From assembly GCA_023105745.1 (NCBI GenBank), contig JALGQZ010000011.1, positions 35,783,094 through 35,847,093 on the forward strand: a stretch of 64,000 nucleotides of DNA. The letters run 5' to 3'. The stretch comes from Austropuccinia psidii (Eukaryota; Basidiomycota; Pucciniomycetes; Pucciniales; Sphaerophragmiaceae). Positions 25,207 through 38,740 of this stretch are shown in pieces; position 1 is the stretch's first letter, and the number at the start of each line of letters is the position of its first letter. The notes beneath the pieces are model-generated. The model saw only the letters and a list, made by a program, of their open reading frames with translations, did no database searches and was not told the DNA's origin. The translations under genes were made by a program, and so were the position numbers.

Positions 25207-27093
25207 TGTGAGCCTTGAGGTATATTTTACATACCCAAATATACAACAATTATCTTCAAAATAAATTCTGAACTATGGGTAACCCATAAGTCATGCACAT
25301 ATTCAAAATTCATCATTTTGGATTTCAGAAAAGATGAATAACATTTTTGTGGGTAATTAAATCCATGGATTTAAGGCCCAACCTGGATTCTACACAAAAG
25401 TTTACCTAGGGTAGCACTATAGAGTGAATAATCTTAAATTAACTCCATGAGGGGGTAATATGGAAAATACTTCAACACTAAATCATCAATAACACATAAA
25501 ATAATTTTTAAATTTTTTGTTTTTCTCAATTTTATGCCAAAATAATGGGAATTTGAGAAATCCCATATTACATATACACTAAGAATAATGTTATTAATGT
25601 TTATGGAACCTGAAATTATAGTTTTCTTAAATACAGCTATGGAAAACACATATTGGATATCAGCCTTCCAGCCTTATTCACAATTTTTGATGTGAAAATA
25701 CCTAAGGGGGGCAAAAGGCATCAAAGAGAACCAGGGTACCCAGATCCTGAGGCCTCTGAGGCTTGGATAGCTCTAAAGCTTGGAGCCATGGCTGATAATT
25801 GCCCAATTAGTATACTAAACCTTTTTGGAACCTGGTTACCAAGTTAAAAATCTCATTAAATCAAAAGAAAATTGCAAATAAGCTGCTACTTCAATGTGAC
25901 AAGGAGGTAAAGAGCACCTTATACTCCTGTAACCATGTCAGTTCTTAATTATTTTCCAGGGATAAGCCTTAAAAGAGTAATTAAAACCCTTTCTTGACTA
26001 ATATCCACTGATTTACCTCATAGCAACCAGCTATATTGTGCTATTTGCAATTCTACATAGAAATGAGGTAAAATATTCATTCAAAATACAATTATCAATG
26101 AATCTTTCTGAAATCTTCAGGACCAATGGATAATGGTATGATTCACAAATAAATCAAAAATAATCATGCTTATGTAAGTAAAATTAAAAGTTTTACTTAA
26201 AGTCCATTTTTGATGATTCCAAATGAAGCACTGAATCTTCAAAAATTCACAGAAAATACAACCTGTGATGAAATTTCCAAGAACATTGATAACCTAAAGG
26301 GATAATGTTTATTATGAAGCCAAAGAATATTTAAAGTTTTCAATCCTTTTATTCTTAACCATACATGGGTTGGTAGTCATTTGAAAGCATTAATTAAGTA
26401 ATTATGATAATCTTATGTGACAAAAGATGATGCAATCAATAATCCAAAAAGGATTATTGTTTTAAAACTAACTTTTTTTTCAGCTTGCTCCATGATATGC
26501 CTCTGTGAAGTGTTTTTGACTTAAAAGAGGACTCCTCTTGCTGTTTTTTCCAAATCATCTTATTATCCAATAATATCTTTGTTACCAACAAGTAAGGATT
26601 AGTTGAAATCTCTTCTTAAATGCTTTAAATATTTCATAATCAATCAGAAAGACACAAAATCATGGAAATCAACTATATATTGTTGTAATACTATTACAAA
26701 TTCATTTTGATCCTCTAAATCCATAATCTATCTGTTGAATCTCTCTGCCAAATTCTTTCCAAGGCTCATTGGAGTATTAGTGAGTGGTTTTGATTAATTC
26801 TTAATTTTTTTCTCTAGTATTAGTTTTTATTCAAGAATTATAATTATAATTATTATTAAAAAAGCTAATTATATATTAAAATAATTTTATTATTAAATAC
26901 TTCTTGTAATTGATTCTTGTGGACAATTACTGCTTACTGTTATAATCCTAGTAGTGTATAACAAGTAAAAGAAATAATTAATTAATTATTTAATTGTGGT
27001 TATGATAATTTCTATTATTATATTTCATAAGAAAAGCTATATTACTGTTGCTTAATAGTAATATTATAAACAGTTTCATAGACAACTCTTACA
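25207..27093 (+). repeat. Solo LTR of family C, copy 1
   Basis: It starts TGTGAGCCTTGAGGTATATT and ends GACAACTCTTACA, 1,887 bp. It is flanked by the perfect 5-bp duplication ATTTT (25202-25206 and 27094-27098). It aligns along its length, inverted, with 28768-30636. No internal retrotransposon sequence adjoins it. Its first about 30 bases resemble the family A LTR start (TGTGAGCCTTAGAGGTATTTT), so C is probably a related Ty3/gypsy family. Confidence 0.9.
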
Positions 27094-27098
27094 ATTTT

Positions 27099-28762
27099 CT
27101 TGTTGGGGGAAAGGAAAAATGTGAATAATTTGGACTTTTTAGATAGTGATAGAAATCCAGAATTAGAAAGAATTCAGAAAAATAACCTGTTTGCAGAATC
27201 TTGAAGAATAATCAAGATATAGAGATTGTTGTAATTCTGAATCATAACTATGCAATATTGAAGACCCAGATGAAAATGCAGTCTAAAAGGGTATCCAACA
27301 TAAGGAGAATAATATACATAGTCACTCAATGCAAGATACTGAGTCCAATAATGATAATGGAATAATAATTCAGAAAGAAAAACTTCCAAGGAGAAGCACT
27401 TCAATAATATCTTCTATTAATTGTGATATTTTGAGGAGGTTATGCAAATAATAACAAAATTTACTAATTTATTGTCTCCCCTTCAGAAAGTTCAGTTCTT
27501 TATTGGGATGATTTAATGAATATATGAACAGAATATGATTTTGAAAAACCTAGTATGTTTTGGTATTCCATAACCATTCATTAAAGGTTCAAATACACAG
27601 TATTAGAGCTGAAAAGGTAATAAAAAATATATAAAAGTCAAAATAAAAATAAAAAGGTCTAAAAAAATAGAATTATATAAAAATATCAAAGTAAAGTATT
27701 CTAATTGAATTTAAACCAAAGTCTACCCATAGTCACATATTGCCTCAACTCCATAGCATAAAGAATTATGTTGGTATCATGGATCAAATCAAAAAACAAT
27801 ACTATAAAATCTACACTAAGTACAAGCATATTCTTGAAGGAAAGTTCCAGATGGTTTAGGTACTTAATATCCATAGCAATATGTAAAATTACATAAGCTA
27901 TAACATCACTCTTACAACAATATGTGTTAAATTGCTCCAAATACCAAAAAACATAAAAATGAATGAAAATGGCATTAAATTACTCAATTGCCACTTAAAC
28001 TCCGATGACAAAAAATGACAGGAATAATTTATAAATTAAGGCTTACATATAAAAATAATCAACTAAATATAGCTCAAGACTGTGCAGAAGAGAAAGAAGG
28101 TTAGTAGAGATAAGAATAAAATTAATAAAATGGTGGAATAGAACAAAAATATGGTTAAATATCTATAGGAAATGACACCCTTCAAACATTTCTCACCCAA
28201 ATAATTCTCTCCAGAGTATGCATAATAGGAAAAAATCTCAGTTTAAATACCAGTATATTCTAACAAAAGTGTCCATCAACCAAACATATGGTGCAATATC
28301 TGTATCAGATGACTCCATTTAGAAGTTTCCCACCACAAACCGTATCTAAAGAATGTGAATAATAGGAATGAATTTTAGTTAAAATATCAGTATTTTTCAC
28401 CAAAAATATGGTGAAATATCTTTATCAGATGACATCATTTTAAAATGTGTCCACTAGAAGAAATCTCTCAAGGCTGTGAACCAATAATAATAAATTAAGA
28501 ATGGCATAATAAGCCAAACATATTGTGCAATATATTGATAAAACAACACCAATTCAAACTTAACCATGAGAAAAAGTATCTCAAGGTGGAATTATTTTAA
28601 GTCCCTTTTTTAAGAAAGGCTCTATGATGGGTGTGAAAGATATTAGTAAAGGGCATCTCTTCCTGTTTCCAACCCCCTGAACGTGACTCCGCCAATGATC
28701 TTATGAATAAATCCATTCCTTATATAGTAGGAAAATCAATTATTATATTGAAAAGATAAGTA
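27099..28762. other. Spacer between two inverted family C LTRs
   Basis: AT-rich DNA, 1.66 kb, with no coding sequence recognised. Its right part holds the decayed tandem array at 28149-28590. Because the two LTRs have different target duplications, this is host or older repeat DNA and not the interior of one element. Confidence 0.55.
28149..28590 (+). repeat. Decayed tandem repeat, four units of about 114-137 bp
   Basis: Units start at 28149, 28286, 28406 and 28520. Each starts ATATGGT or ATATTGT followed by a form of GCAATATCTGTATCAGATGA, and most contain a form of GAATAATAGGAA or CAATAATAA further on. The last unit is incomplete. Units are well diverged, so the array is old. Function is unknown; a decayed minisatellite or element-internal repeat are both possible. 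Confidence 0.65.
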
Positions 28763-28767
28763 AAAAG

Positions 28768-30636
28768 TGTAAGACTTGTCTATGAAACTGTTGATAATCT
28801 TACTATTAATCAACAGTACTATGACTGTTCTTATGAAATATAATAATAAAAATTAAACAATTAATTAATTAATTATTTCTTTTACTTGTTATACACTATT
28901 AGTGATTATAACAGTAAGCAGTAATTGTCTACAAGAATCAATTACAAGAAGAATTCTATAATAAAAACGTCTTTATTAAAATAATAAAATTATCAAGATA
29001 GCTCTTGAAGAAAACTATTACTAGAGAAAAAATTTAAGAATTAAGATAAAACACTCATTAATACTTCAAAGAACTTATTGAAAGATAATAGTAGAGAAAT
29101 TTGAGGGGTGATTGTGGATTTAAAAGAATCAAAATTGAATTATAACAAGATTACAACAATATATAGTTGATTTATATGATTTAACGTCTTTCTGATTGAT
29201 TATGAAAGAATAAAATACTTAAGAAAAGATTTAACTAATACTTACTTGTTGGTAATGATGGTATAATTGAATAATGTGATGATTTTAAAAAAACAGCAAG
29301 AGAAGGCATCTTTTAAGTCAACAACAGCTCACAGAGGCATGCCATGGATAAAACTGAAAAAACAGTGAGTGAAAAAACAATAAAACATTTTGGATTATTG
29401 ATTGCATCATCTGCTGTCACATAAAATTATCATAATTATTTAATTTATGCTTTCAAGTGACTACCAACCCATTTATGGTTAAGAATGAAAGCAGTAAAAA
29501 CTGTAAATCTTATTTTATTTAAAAATAGTCATTGATTTCTCAAAGGTATCAATGTGATTGGAAATTTCATTGCAAATTGTATTTTCTGTAAATTTTTAAA
29601 GATTCAGTATTTCACGTTGAATCATCAAAAATGGACTTCATGTAAAACTTTTAGTTTTACTTGTAAAAATATAATTCCTTTTGTTTTTTATATAAATTAT
29701 ACAGTTTGTAATTCATCCTGAAAGTTTCAGAAAGATTCATCAAGAATTGTATTTTGAATGAATTTTTGAAGTTTTTAGCTCATTTCTACATAGAATTGCA
29801 AATAGCAGTATATGGCTGGTTGCTATGAGGTAAATCAATAGATACTAGTCCAAAAAGGGTTTTAATTACTATTTTAGGGCTTATCCATGGAAAATAATGA
29901 AGAATTTACATGGTTACAGGAGTCTAAGTTGCTCTTTACCTCCTTGGCATGTCAAAATAGCAGCTTATTTGCAATTTTCTTATGATTTAATGAGATTTTA
30001 ACTTTGTAACAAGGTTCCCAAAAGGTTTTAGTATAATGATTGGGCCAAGATCAGCCATTAATACAAGCTTTAGAGATATCCACTGCTCAGAGGCCTCAGA
30101 ATTTGGGTACCCTGGCTCTCTTTGATGTATTGTGTCCCCCTTGACTATTTTTCACATCAAAATAGAAATTCAGGCTTCAAGACTGATATCCACTATGGGT
30201 GTACCAAAAGTGTATGTAAGAATACCATGATAGTACGTGCCACAAACATGTATAACACTATTCTTAGTGTATACGTAGCATGGGATTTCTCACATTCCCA
30301 TTATTCTGGAGTGAAATTGAGACAAAAATTTTCACAATTCCTTCATGTGGTATTGATGATGTAGTATTGAAGTATTTTCCATATCACCACCTCATAGAGT
30401 TACTCTGAGCTTATTCACTCTATGGAGTTACCCTAGGTGAATTTATGTGTAGAATTAAAATCTGGCCTTAAATCCATGGATTTACTTCCTCAATAAAAAG
30501 TTATTCATCTTTTCTGAAATCAAAAATGATGAATTTTGAATATATGCATGACTTATGGGTAATGCATGGTTCAAAAACTATTTTTAAAGATAATTGTGGC
30601 CTCTTTGGGTATTCAAAATATACCTCAAGGCTCACA
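28768..30636 (-). repeat. Solo LTR of family C, copy 2
   Basis: On the minus strand it starts TGTGAGCCTTGAGGTATATT at 30636 and ends GACAAGTCTTACA at 28768, 1,869 bp. A perfect 5-bp duplication AAAAG flanks it (28763-28767 and 30637-30641). It is an independent insertion from copy 1 because the duplications differ. Confidence 0.9.
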
Positions 30637-30641
30637 AAAAG

Positions 30642-33639
30642 GCTCAGTATGTAATAGTATTCTGTATTATTAATTTAACATATGAAAATTGTCTTCACCT
30701 GAAAGAAGGTGTTGCATTTAATTTAAAAAATAGTTTCTGTCTTTTAAAAGACTTGATAAGTACACTGAATGTTCAAAAATCAAGGGACATTTTCTTCAGC
30801 TAAATTTATTATTGATTCAGAATACATAAGAATATGGCTTCTTATTTCTTCCATAAAGCTCAAGTTGGCTGAGAGAAATTCTTCTCCTGAATAAAATGCT
30901 CCTCCTGAAGATGATACTTAATTTGCGTTTTTTGTGTTTTATATAGTCAATTTTATTTGAATTAAAAACAAACAAAATAAAAAAATCAGAATCTTTTTTT
31001 GATGAAATTTTTAAAAAAATAAAAAAGTAAAAATAACATATATTTTCAATCCTATTGATTATGATTCTATGAAGATAATTATAAATTTTTATTTTTATTT
31101 TATTTAATGAACCTTCTTATTATAAATAAGGACAATAAATTCTTTATTAATAATGATCTTTCTTCCCTTCTTAGAAGAGAAACAATGCCTTTATTTTCTG
31201 GTATTTTGAATTGTTTGTTTTTTTATTGTAAAGGAAAGTATAAATGTCTGTGAATAACATCCTGTTACTGAAGAAAAGGTTACTTTTTCTTTCATTTTGA
31301 ATTTCCAGAAATCAAAGGGCCAAATACTGTAAGAAATTTAAACAGATATTTAAAGAAGCAGAAATTGAAGACCCTGACCTTGAAATTTCTTATTATAATT
31401 AACAATTTTACAGTAGCATGCCTCACAGGTCTTCTACTGTAATTTTGAATGGAAAAATAATAGAAAAGTATCAATATCTAAAAAACTTCAGACAGACTGG
31501 AACATAACCAACCAAAAACACAATTTATTAATCTCATAAAATAAGTAAAACATTTGATGATAGAATTCAAAAAGTGAAGTAAAATGAACAAATAAGATTT
31601 TTTGAAATTAAACAAAACATACTTTTCCCTACTAATTTTCTTTGAAAAAAAATGACAAAAAAATTCCAACAATGGGAATAGAAAACATATATAACTAATT
31701 TTTCATAATTTTTCTATGATTATTTCTTTTAGGAATCCTTTGTTCTTGATTATTTTAGAAATAAAAGTTTTGATTAAATTTTTTGTGGTGTTGTTTGTTT
31801 ATCTTTTTACTTTAAACAATCAAGAGAAAAACATTTTGTTTCAAAACAGAAAATGGGAAAAGCAATTATTGGGAATGTATTAACTCAATATCCTGCTTAT
31901 CATATTGCTTTTGAATTTGAATATTCTGTTGAAGACTAAGAGATAAGTACTAAGTCACTTAACATCCACAAATTATATGCCTATATTTCTCCTGACCTTG
32001 AGTAAAAAAATATTTAAGAAACATTGTTATAGTGTAATACTGTTCAACCCAAGTCAAAATCCAAGCTATGAGTATTATGTAAATTTTTCAATGCTCAAAA
32101 GAAATCTTATTATCTTAAAGATTTATTTATAAAAAGTGAATCAGTATTCAATTGAAACAAGCTTATGATTAATGAATTAGATTTGTAACAAATTAAGTGT
32201 ATGAAACAGAGTCTTATTTGTGAGATTTGATATTAAATTTAGTACAATTTTAATAGATTACAATTCTAAACTGATTGAAATATGGCTGAATTCATTGTTT
32301 AATATTAAATTCTTCATATTGAATATTTGTAATGTGATTATGAAACTGTTTTGAATCTGGTTTGATATGGCTCTAAAGTGATATTTGCATCACTTCAAGC
32401 CTAATTCCAAGAAATGTTATGCTTAATTATGTAGCTTACACTGGAAGAATATCAATTAAACTCAATTGATATTATATTTTATCAAGAAACCTCAATAATA
32501 AAAAAAGAAGGAGGCTCCTTTATATTTTATCTTATCAATATTTAAATAATATAAATTTATTATTCCATCACCTATATTTAGAACATGATTTATTATTAAA
32601 AAATGACTTTTATTTTGGGTTTAAAGAATATTTCAAGTTACATTGATGTTCAGAAACTTCTCAAAGTCTTCATAAATGACACTCAAGAAAGAAATTGGTT
32701 GTAAGCACTTATTAATCCCAAATATGTTTTTTAATATCAAATAGTACTTAATTATGTAAAAAGAATTAGTTTATTATCTATCTGTTCAGAAAAAAAATAT
32801 TTTCTAATTCTTTTCACTAATTACCAGATAAGTATATTATATTTGCTTCAAATTTAAAACAGACTTTACATAGGTTCCCCCATACCTTTCAGGTAAATAA
32901 GAATATTATTTCTTGGGAAAGATTTCCTAGTTTTTCTCTCTTAATGGTTTAGTATTGAAAAAATTTAATTCCTTTTTTAAGAATTAAATCTTTTATCCAT
33001 TAAAAACAACAATTTTGGTCTTTAAACAAATGTAGAGCTCTCCATAAATCCCAATTATAAAAAAAAGATTAAAAGCTAAGTAATGAAAAGAGAAAGGAAA
33101 AGGTAGCTCTTATTAAATATAGAAATAATAATTAAAAGAAAAACTAAATAGAAAATAAAATCAATGGAATATTTAGAGTAAAAACTCAATTTGGGAAAAT
33201 TGAGCTCAATCATATCAATATATAAAGGTAAAATTCACTAATATTAAACATTTATAATTGAAGTGGCTTGATATAAAATATATAAATGTCAATTTCAAGA
33301 GCTATGATCAAATTCTTTATCTGGTTTCTCCCCTGCTTTTCTCAAAACAACAAATCATAAAATCAATAACCTTGAGAATATTATCTTATGTTTTGAAGTA
33401 TTTAAATGTGCCATTAGATAAAGATAATCCATTTCCAAAAATAATATTCTCCACAAGTGATATATTAAGTGACACCTAAGTAAGTATTGCCAAAGAAAAT
33501 GTGTCATTGTCCAAAAAAACTAAAAATAGATATGTGACAGGAAAATTAAACTAGCTATTTTATGGTTATACCATGGTTCCTTTCTTAAAATAAAATTGAT
33601 TATTAATTTGTATTTTTTTTATTTTATCCCACATAAAAT
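30642..33639. other. AT-rich DNA with a weak decayed coding-like tract
   Basis: No intact gene. Plus-strand segments around 31320-31490 (containing IFKEAEIEDPDLEISYYN and ILNGKIIEKYQYL) and near 31850-31940 (MGKAIIGNVLTQYPAY) look like decayed protein. They are broken by stops and carry no recognised motif. The remainder shows nothing. Confidence 0.3.
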
Positions 33640-35547
33640 TAAATACCCAAATAGGCCAAAATCAATATCAAAACAAAATTCTCAACTATGCATAACCCAT
33701 AAATCATGCATATATCTAAAATGTATCATTTTGTATTTAAGAAAAGATGAATAAACTTTCTGTGAGTAGGTAAATCCATGTATTTAAGGACAGATTTGGA
33801 TTCTACACAAGAACTCACCTGTGGTAACTTCATAGAGTGAATGAGCTTGAATTAACTCTATGAGGTGGTAATATGGAAAATACTTCAACACCACATAAAG
33901 GAATTGTGAATTTTTTTGTTTTTCTCAATTTCATTCCAAAATCATGGGAATGTGAGAGATCCCATGTTACATATACACCAATGATAGTGTTATGCATGTT
34001 TATGGAACTTGAAGCTACATTATTCTTACATGAATTTGTGGTACACCCATAGTGGATATCAGTCTTCCAGCCTGAATTACTTTTTTTGATGTGAAAAATG
34101 GCTAAGGGGGACAAAATACATGAAAGAGAGCCAGGGTACCCTACTTCTGAGGCCTCTGAGGTGTGGATAGAGCTAAATATTGAATCAATGGATGATAATT
34201 TCCCAATTATTATACTAAAACCTTTTGGGAGCTTGATTACCAGGTTAAAGTCCCATTGAATCATAAGAAAATAACAAATAAGCTGCTATTTTGATGTGAC
34301 AAGGAGGTAATAAGCTACTCCGACTCCTGTAACCATGTAAATTATTGATTATTTTCCATGGGTAAGCCTCAAAAGAGTAATTTGAAAACTTTTTTTGACT
34401 AGTATCCATGAATTTATTTGATGGAAACCAGCTACAACTGTGGTATTTGAAATTCTATGTAGAAATAAGGTAAATAATTCAAAAATTCATCCAAAATACA
34501 ATTCTTAATAAATCTTTCTAAACCTGTCAATACTTATGGAAAGAAGGATAAGAAAAATCAGAACAAAAAAAAACCATGAATTCATAATTCAAATTTAAAG
34601 TTTGACTTGCAGTCAATTTAAGATAATTCCAAATGAAATACTGAATCTTCAAAACTTCACAGAAAATAAAATATGCAATGGAATTTCCAATAAAATTGTC
34701 AACCTTTAGAAATTGATGATTGTTTTGAAATGAAAGAAGATTGAAACTTGTTATTTCTTTGTGTCTGAACCATAAATTGGTTGGTAGTCAGGTAAAATGA
34801 CTGAATTAAGTAATTATGATAATATTACATGACAAGAAGTGATGTAACTAGTTATCAAAAGAGGATTAATGGTTTATACATCAATGGATTTTAGGTTGGT
34901 CCATGGAGTGCCTCAGTGAGCTATTATTTACTTAAAAGAGGCCTACTATTTCTGTTTTCCCACATCATCTTATCATTCAATTGTACCATTAATAACAGCA
35001 AGTAAGTATTAGTTAATCGTTTTCTTAACTGTTTTAGTTCTTTCAGAATAAATCAGAAAGATGTGAAATAATAAAGATATACTATATAGAATATCTTTCA
35101 GCTATTATAATGTTTTATTACTTCTATATTACAGTTTTGATCCTTTCAATTCACAAATTATCCATCAAATCACTCTAATAATTATTATCAATGTATTATT
35201 GGTTTATTAGTGAGTTCATTCACTTAATTCTTGAAGTTTTTCTCAATTAATAGTTTTTTTCAAGAATTATCTTTATAATAATTCTTTCAAAAGATAATTA
35301 TACAGTGAAATTATTTATATTCTTTTGATAAGAAGTTATATTATTAAATACTTGTAATTAATTCTTGTAAGAAATGACTTCTTACTGTTATAATAACCAG
35401 TAGGGTATAAAAAGTAAAAGAAATAATTGAGAAATTAATTATTCAATAATGGTCAGAATATATTTATTTATCATATTTCCTAAAAAAAGTCATATTACTT
35501 TTGATTAATAGTAATATTATCAAGAGCTTAATAGACACATCTTAAAA
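33640..35547 (+). repeat. Degraded family C LTR, copy 3
   Basis: From AAATACCCAAATAGGCC near 33642 to about 35547 (ACACATCTTAAA) it aligns with copies 1 and 2, including ATAACCCATAAATCATGCATAT and the late motif CTTTTGATTAATAGTAATATTATCA. The first about 35 bases with TGTGAGCC are lost and the end is CTTAAAA where the other copies have CTTACA. No target duplication is visible. Confidence 0.8.
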
Positions 35548-36477
35548 TTTATATTGAAATATAAGTCACAAGATTTCCAATAAAGAAATTCATAGGCTGA
35601 AATACTAGTCATATTTGATTTATGTATATTATATCCTTGTAATGCCTTCTTAAATTAGCTTTTGTGATATTAAGATTAAGTTTCTTTCAGATTGAAGAAA
35701 GAAAACCTGACTGTAAAAAAGAATAAAACTAAGGTTTATTATGTATCACTAAATGAATTATTTTGGAAGAGGTACCAATCTGATTTCAGGGTCACTCCCT
35801 TGTGATATCTATATTCTTCTAAGATTCTCAATTCCTTGATAAGTTTATTCATTAATGAGATATTTAGAAATTCAATGGCTCAATTTTTAATATTTGAAAG
35901 CTATGGTTCTCATATATGGGTTGCTGAATCTGTAATGTCTATGTGAAAGACTGTAAAAATGGCCATAAATCATGATCTTTCTGTCCATGAAATGATCTCA
36001 ATTAAGTAAAAAAGTGAAAATAAACAGTGAATTGAATAAACCCTTTTGAATTTATTTTGAATCTATTGAGCTTTTACCAGCCTGTACAAACAAGTATATT
36101 AAGAAAGCAAAATTGAAACCTTTTGGCTTGAATTTATTTAAAAACTACCATTTTAAAATCTAGCTTCGTTCAAATCTCCCATTGGCATTCAATATATCTT
36201 CCAGGTCAAATTCTATTTTGCTCATGGTGATTAATGAAAAAAGCTGAATATATTTTGATAGTCCTTATTTATAGTAATAATGTTGAATTAGTTTCTTTGA
36301 AGATATTAGCATTAGTGATCTTATGAAAATTATGAATATGCTTCATTTATAGAAATGATATATCATCCCTTATCCTTATACCTTGTATTATACCCCTTAT
36401 CAAAATACTTATTATATTCATATTCATTTAAATAGTATTATATAGTTATGTTATTGATATCTTACAGGTGAATCAAC
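35548..36477. other. AT-rich spacer, nothing recognised
   Basis: No coding sequence, repeat end or RNA gene was recognised in this 0.9 kb stretch. Confidence 0.45.
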
Positions 36478-36482
36478 CATAC

Positions 36483-38287
36483 TGTAAGGTGTGGTTATGA
36501 AGCTTTGATTAAAAATCAAGTATTTTTCCTGTCCTCAAAATTTGTGTAAGGTAAAATTATTTAAAAATAGTAAAGAATAGTATTTTTAAAGAGAAAACAG
36601 GCCATTTTATTGTTTTCAACTTCTTAAGTATAAAACAATAATATGATAAATATTTATTGTTTTACCAACAATAAAGATGTATCCAAAAATACTCTACAAG
36701 AGATATTTAAGGCTACAAAAGAAATTTCTTCAAGAGAAATTTCAATTGGAATTAATTGAGAAAAGGACTGTAAGCAATTAATTAAAGAACAAAGTATTTA
36801 AAACAATATTTAAAGAGAAAACATGCCCAAAAATGACCAGAGTGAATTTGAAAACAAAGTGACAAAGTTAACAGTGATGAAACATGCTTTAATTCACTAG
36901 TGGGGCGGTTCAGGGGTAAAAATGATTATAAGAGTTACAAACAATGATTATAATGATTTTTCACGTGGTTAAAAGGTTTAAAATGAATTAAAAAGGGTGG
37001 TTGGAATCTCTTATTGATTGGTTAAACAGTATTTAAGCTAATTATAAAAGGAAAAGATTCTAACACAAAGAGAAAAGTGGGGCAAAGAAGACATTGTTTT
37101 ATAGCCATCAATATTCTTACTCCAAAAGTGAATTTTACTCTTTTCAGTCGTGGAAAACACCCTGAAAACAGAAAATCCAATCATGGCATCATTGAACCCT
37201 GGTTTTAGCCATTTTTAGCCATTTTAGACCCTTAAATCACCCATTACTAGGGTAATACCTGGTCCAAAACCTTCAAACCACGTCAGAATGTGTGTAAAAG
37301 GCGTAGAAACCATTGAAAGCTGTTTTTACTAACATTGTTTTAGCTTAAGGGCAGTTTTACCCTCTTGGAAGCAGTTAAAACTACCCTGGTTGGTATCAAA
37401 ACCTCATCATCAATTGAGTCACAGACCCTGTGACTCAATTCCAGGCCAAAATTAATGAGCTTTTGCGTGGATTTTGACATCCCACGCCAGTCAGCAAGGA
37501 TCTCGGGGGTCTGGCTCCCCCTTAAAGCTAGAGTTCCTTTTCCCCCCCAAATTTAATCTTTCCAATTTATTTTTTCCTTTAATTCCTCATCATGTATTAT
37601 ACTTACAATTTACATATGTAATTCAATGGAGTTTTACAATACACTACTGTAATAATTTACACCTCATATGTAAATCAAAGTTCACTTATGTAATACACGC
37701 GCACATTTTGACAATTCAATTGAAGTCAATTGAAAATACTTCAATTCCGCATAACCTCTAAAGTATACACAACACCTCAATTTTAACAGAAAAATTGATG
37801 GTTAATACCACATGTGGTGTGCATTAAATTAGGGTTTTGAGTATTTTCATACTTTTGCACAAAAAATACTAAAAACTTAATTTAAGCTTATTTAGAGTTG
37901 AGTTACAGAAATTTCATCCAGAGGTGACCCCACTTTATTTTTTATGAGGAATCCAATGGTGTGATAATTTCTTTATACTTATTTATTGGATAAAAAGTTA
38001 TAATATATTTTATATAAATTTTTACCAAAAATATTTTGATTTCATAATTTTTATTAAAAATTCATTTTTATTTAATTTTTACAAGGAAAAATGTATTTTC
38101 ATGATTTTAAATTTTATTGTAATTTTATTTTTGAATTATAATTAAAGTTTAATTTTTAAATATAAATTTGTATTTATATTTCAATTTTTCTTTTCATAAT
38201 ATAAATAAATTTATTTTATTTATATTTGTATCTTAATTTATCATTTGTGCTCTTTTGGGTATATAAAAAATACCTCTAAGGCTCACA
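36483..38287 (-). repeat. Solo LTR of family A with perfect target duplication
   Basis: The minus-strand LTR starts TGTGAGCC at 38287 and ends CCTTACA at 36483, 1,805 bp, identical in length to the 5' LTR of A2. Duplication CATAC lies at 36478-36482 and 38288-38292. It preserves the uninterrupted sequence CTTCAAGAGAAATTTC that is split by the B LTR in A1, confirming that insertion. Confidence 0.95.
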
Positions 38288-38292
38288 CATAC

Positions 38293-38735
38293 CATCCTTA
38301 TAAAATTATCTTACCTTCAAATTATTGTATCTATATTAGTATTATTAATAAATCACTTTTAAAATCTGAAATAGCTATCAAGAGTATTCTTAATATTAAT
38401 AGTGATATTAAAAAATGGTATTTATTTATCTTGATTATTAAAAGGAGGCAGCCAAAAATGATTATATCATAAACAGAAAGAAGTTAAAAAATTCTCAATT
38501 ATCAAAAATAATCAATAAGAACTATTACTCATATTATAGTAGTGGTAATTTGTTGAAAGACCTATAAAGACTGCTGAATAAAGCTCTCTAATTAAAAACT
38601 CACAAAATAAAACTCCTTATATGTGATTTAAAAATGAGGGTATATTTTGAGTATATTTAGAGTTTCAGCTAATAAACCTTAGCACTCATGGTTATTGGCT
38701 AATTCTGTAATTCAATACAGACTCACCAATAGTTT
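38293..38735. other. Spacer between two family A insertions
   Basis: 443 bases of AT-rich DNA separate the solo LTR from element A2. Nothing coding was recognised. Confidence 0.5.
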
Positions 38736-38740
38736 CCTGC

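Noticed and set aside
25207..30636. The inverted family C LTRs as one foldback transposon
   Set aside because: Each LTR has its own perfect 5-bp target duplication, ATTTT and AAAAG, so they are two separate insertions.
33830..34264. A 144-codon minus-strand frame as a gene
   Set aside because: It lies inside the degraded family C LTR and its similarity to frames at 25434-25649 and 30122-30364 follows from these being copies of the same LTR.
37474..37761. Plus-strand frame of 95 codons as a gene
   Set aside because: It is within the solo family A LTR, and a related frame at 39322-39540 is in another A LTR; repeat identity explains both.
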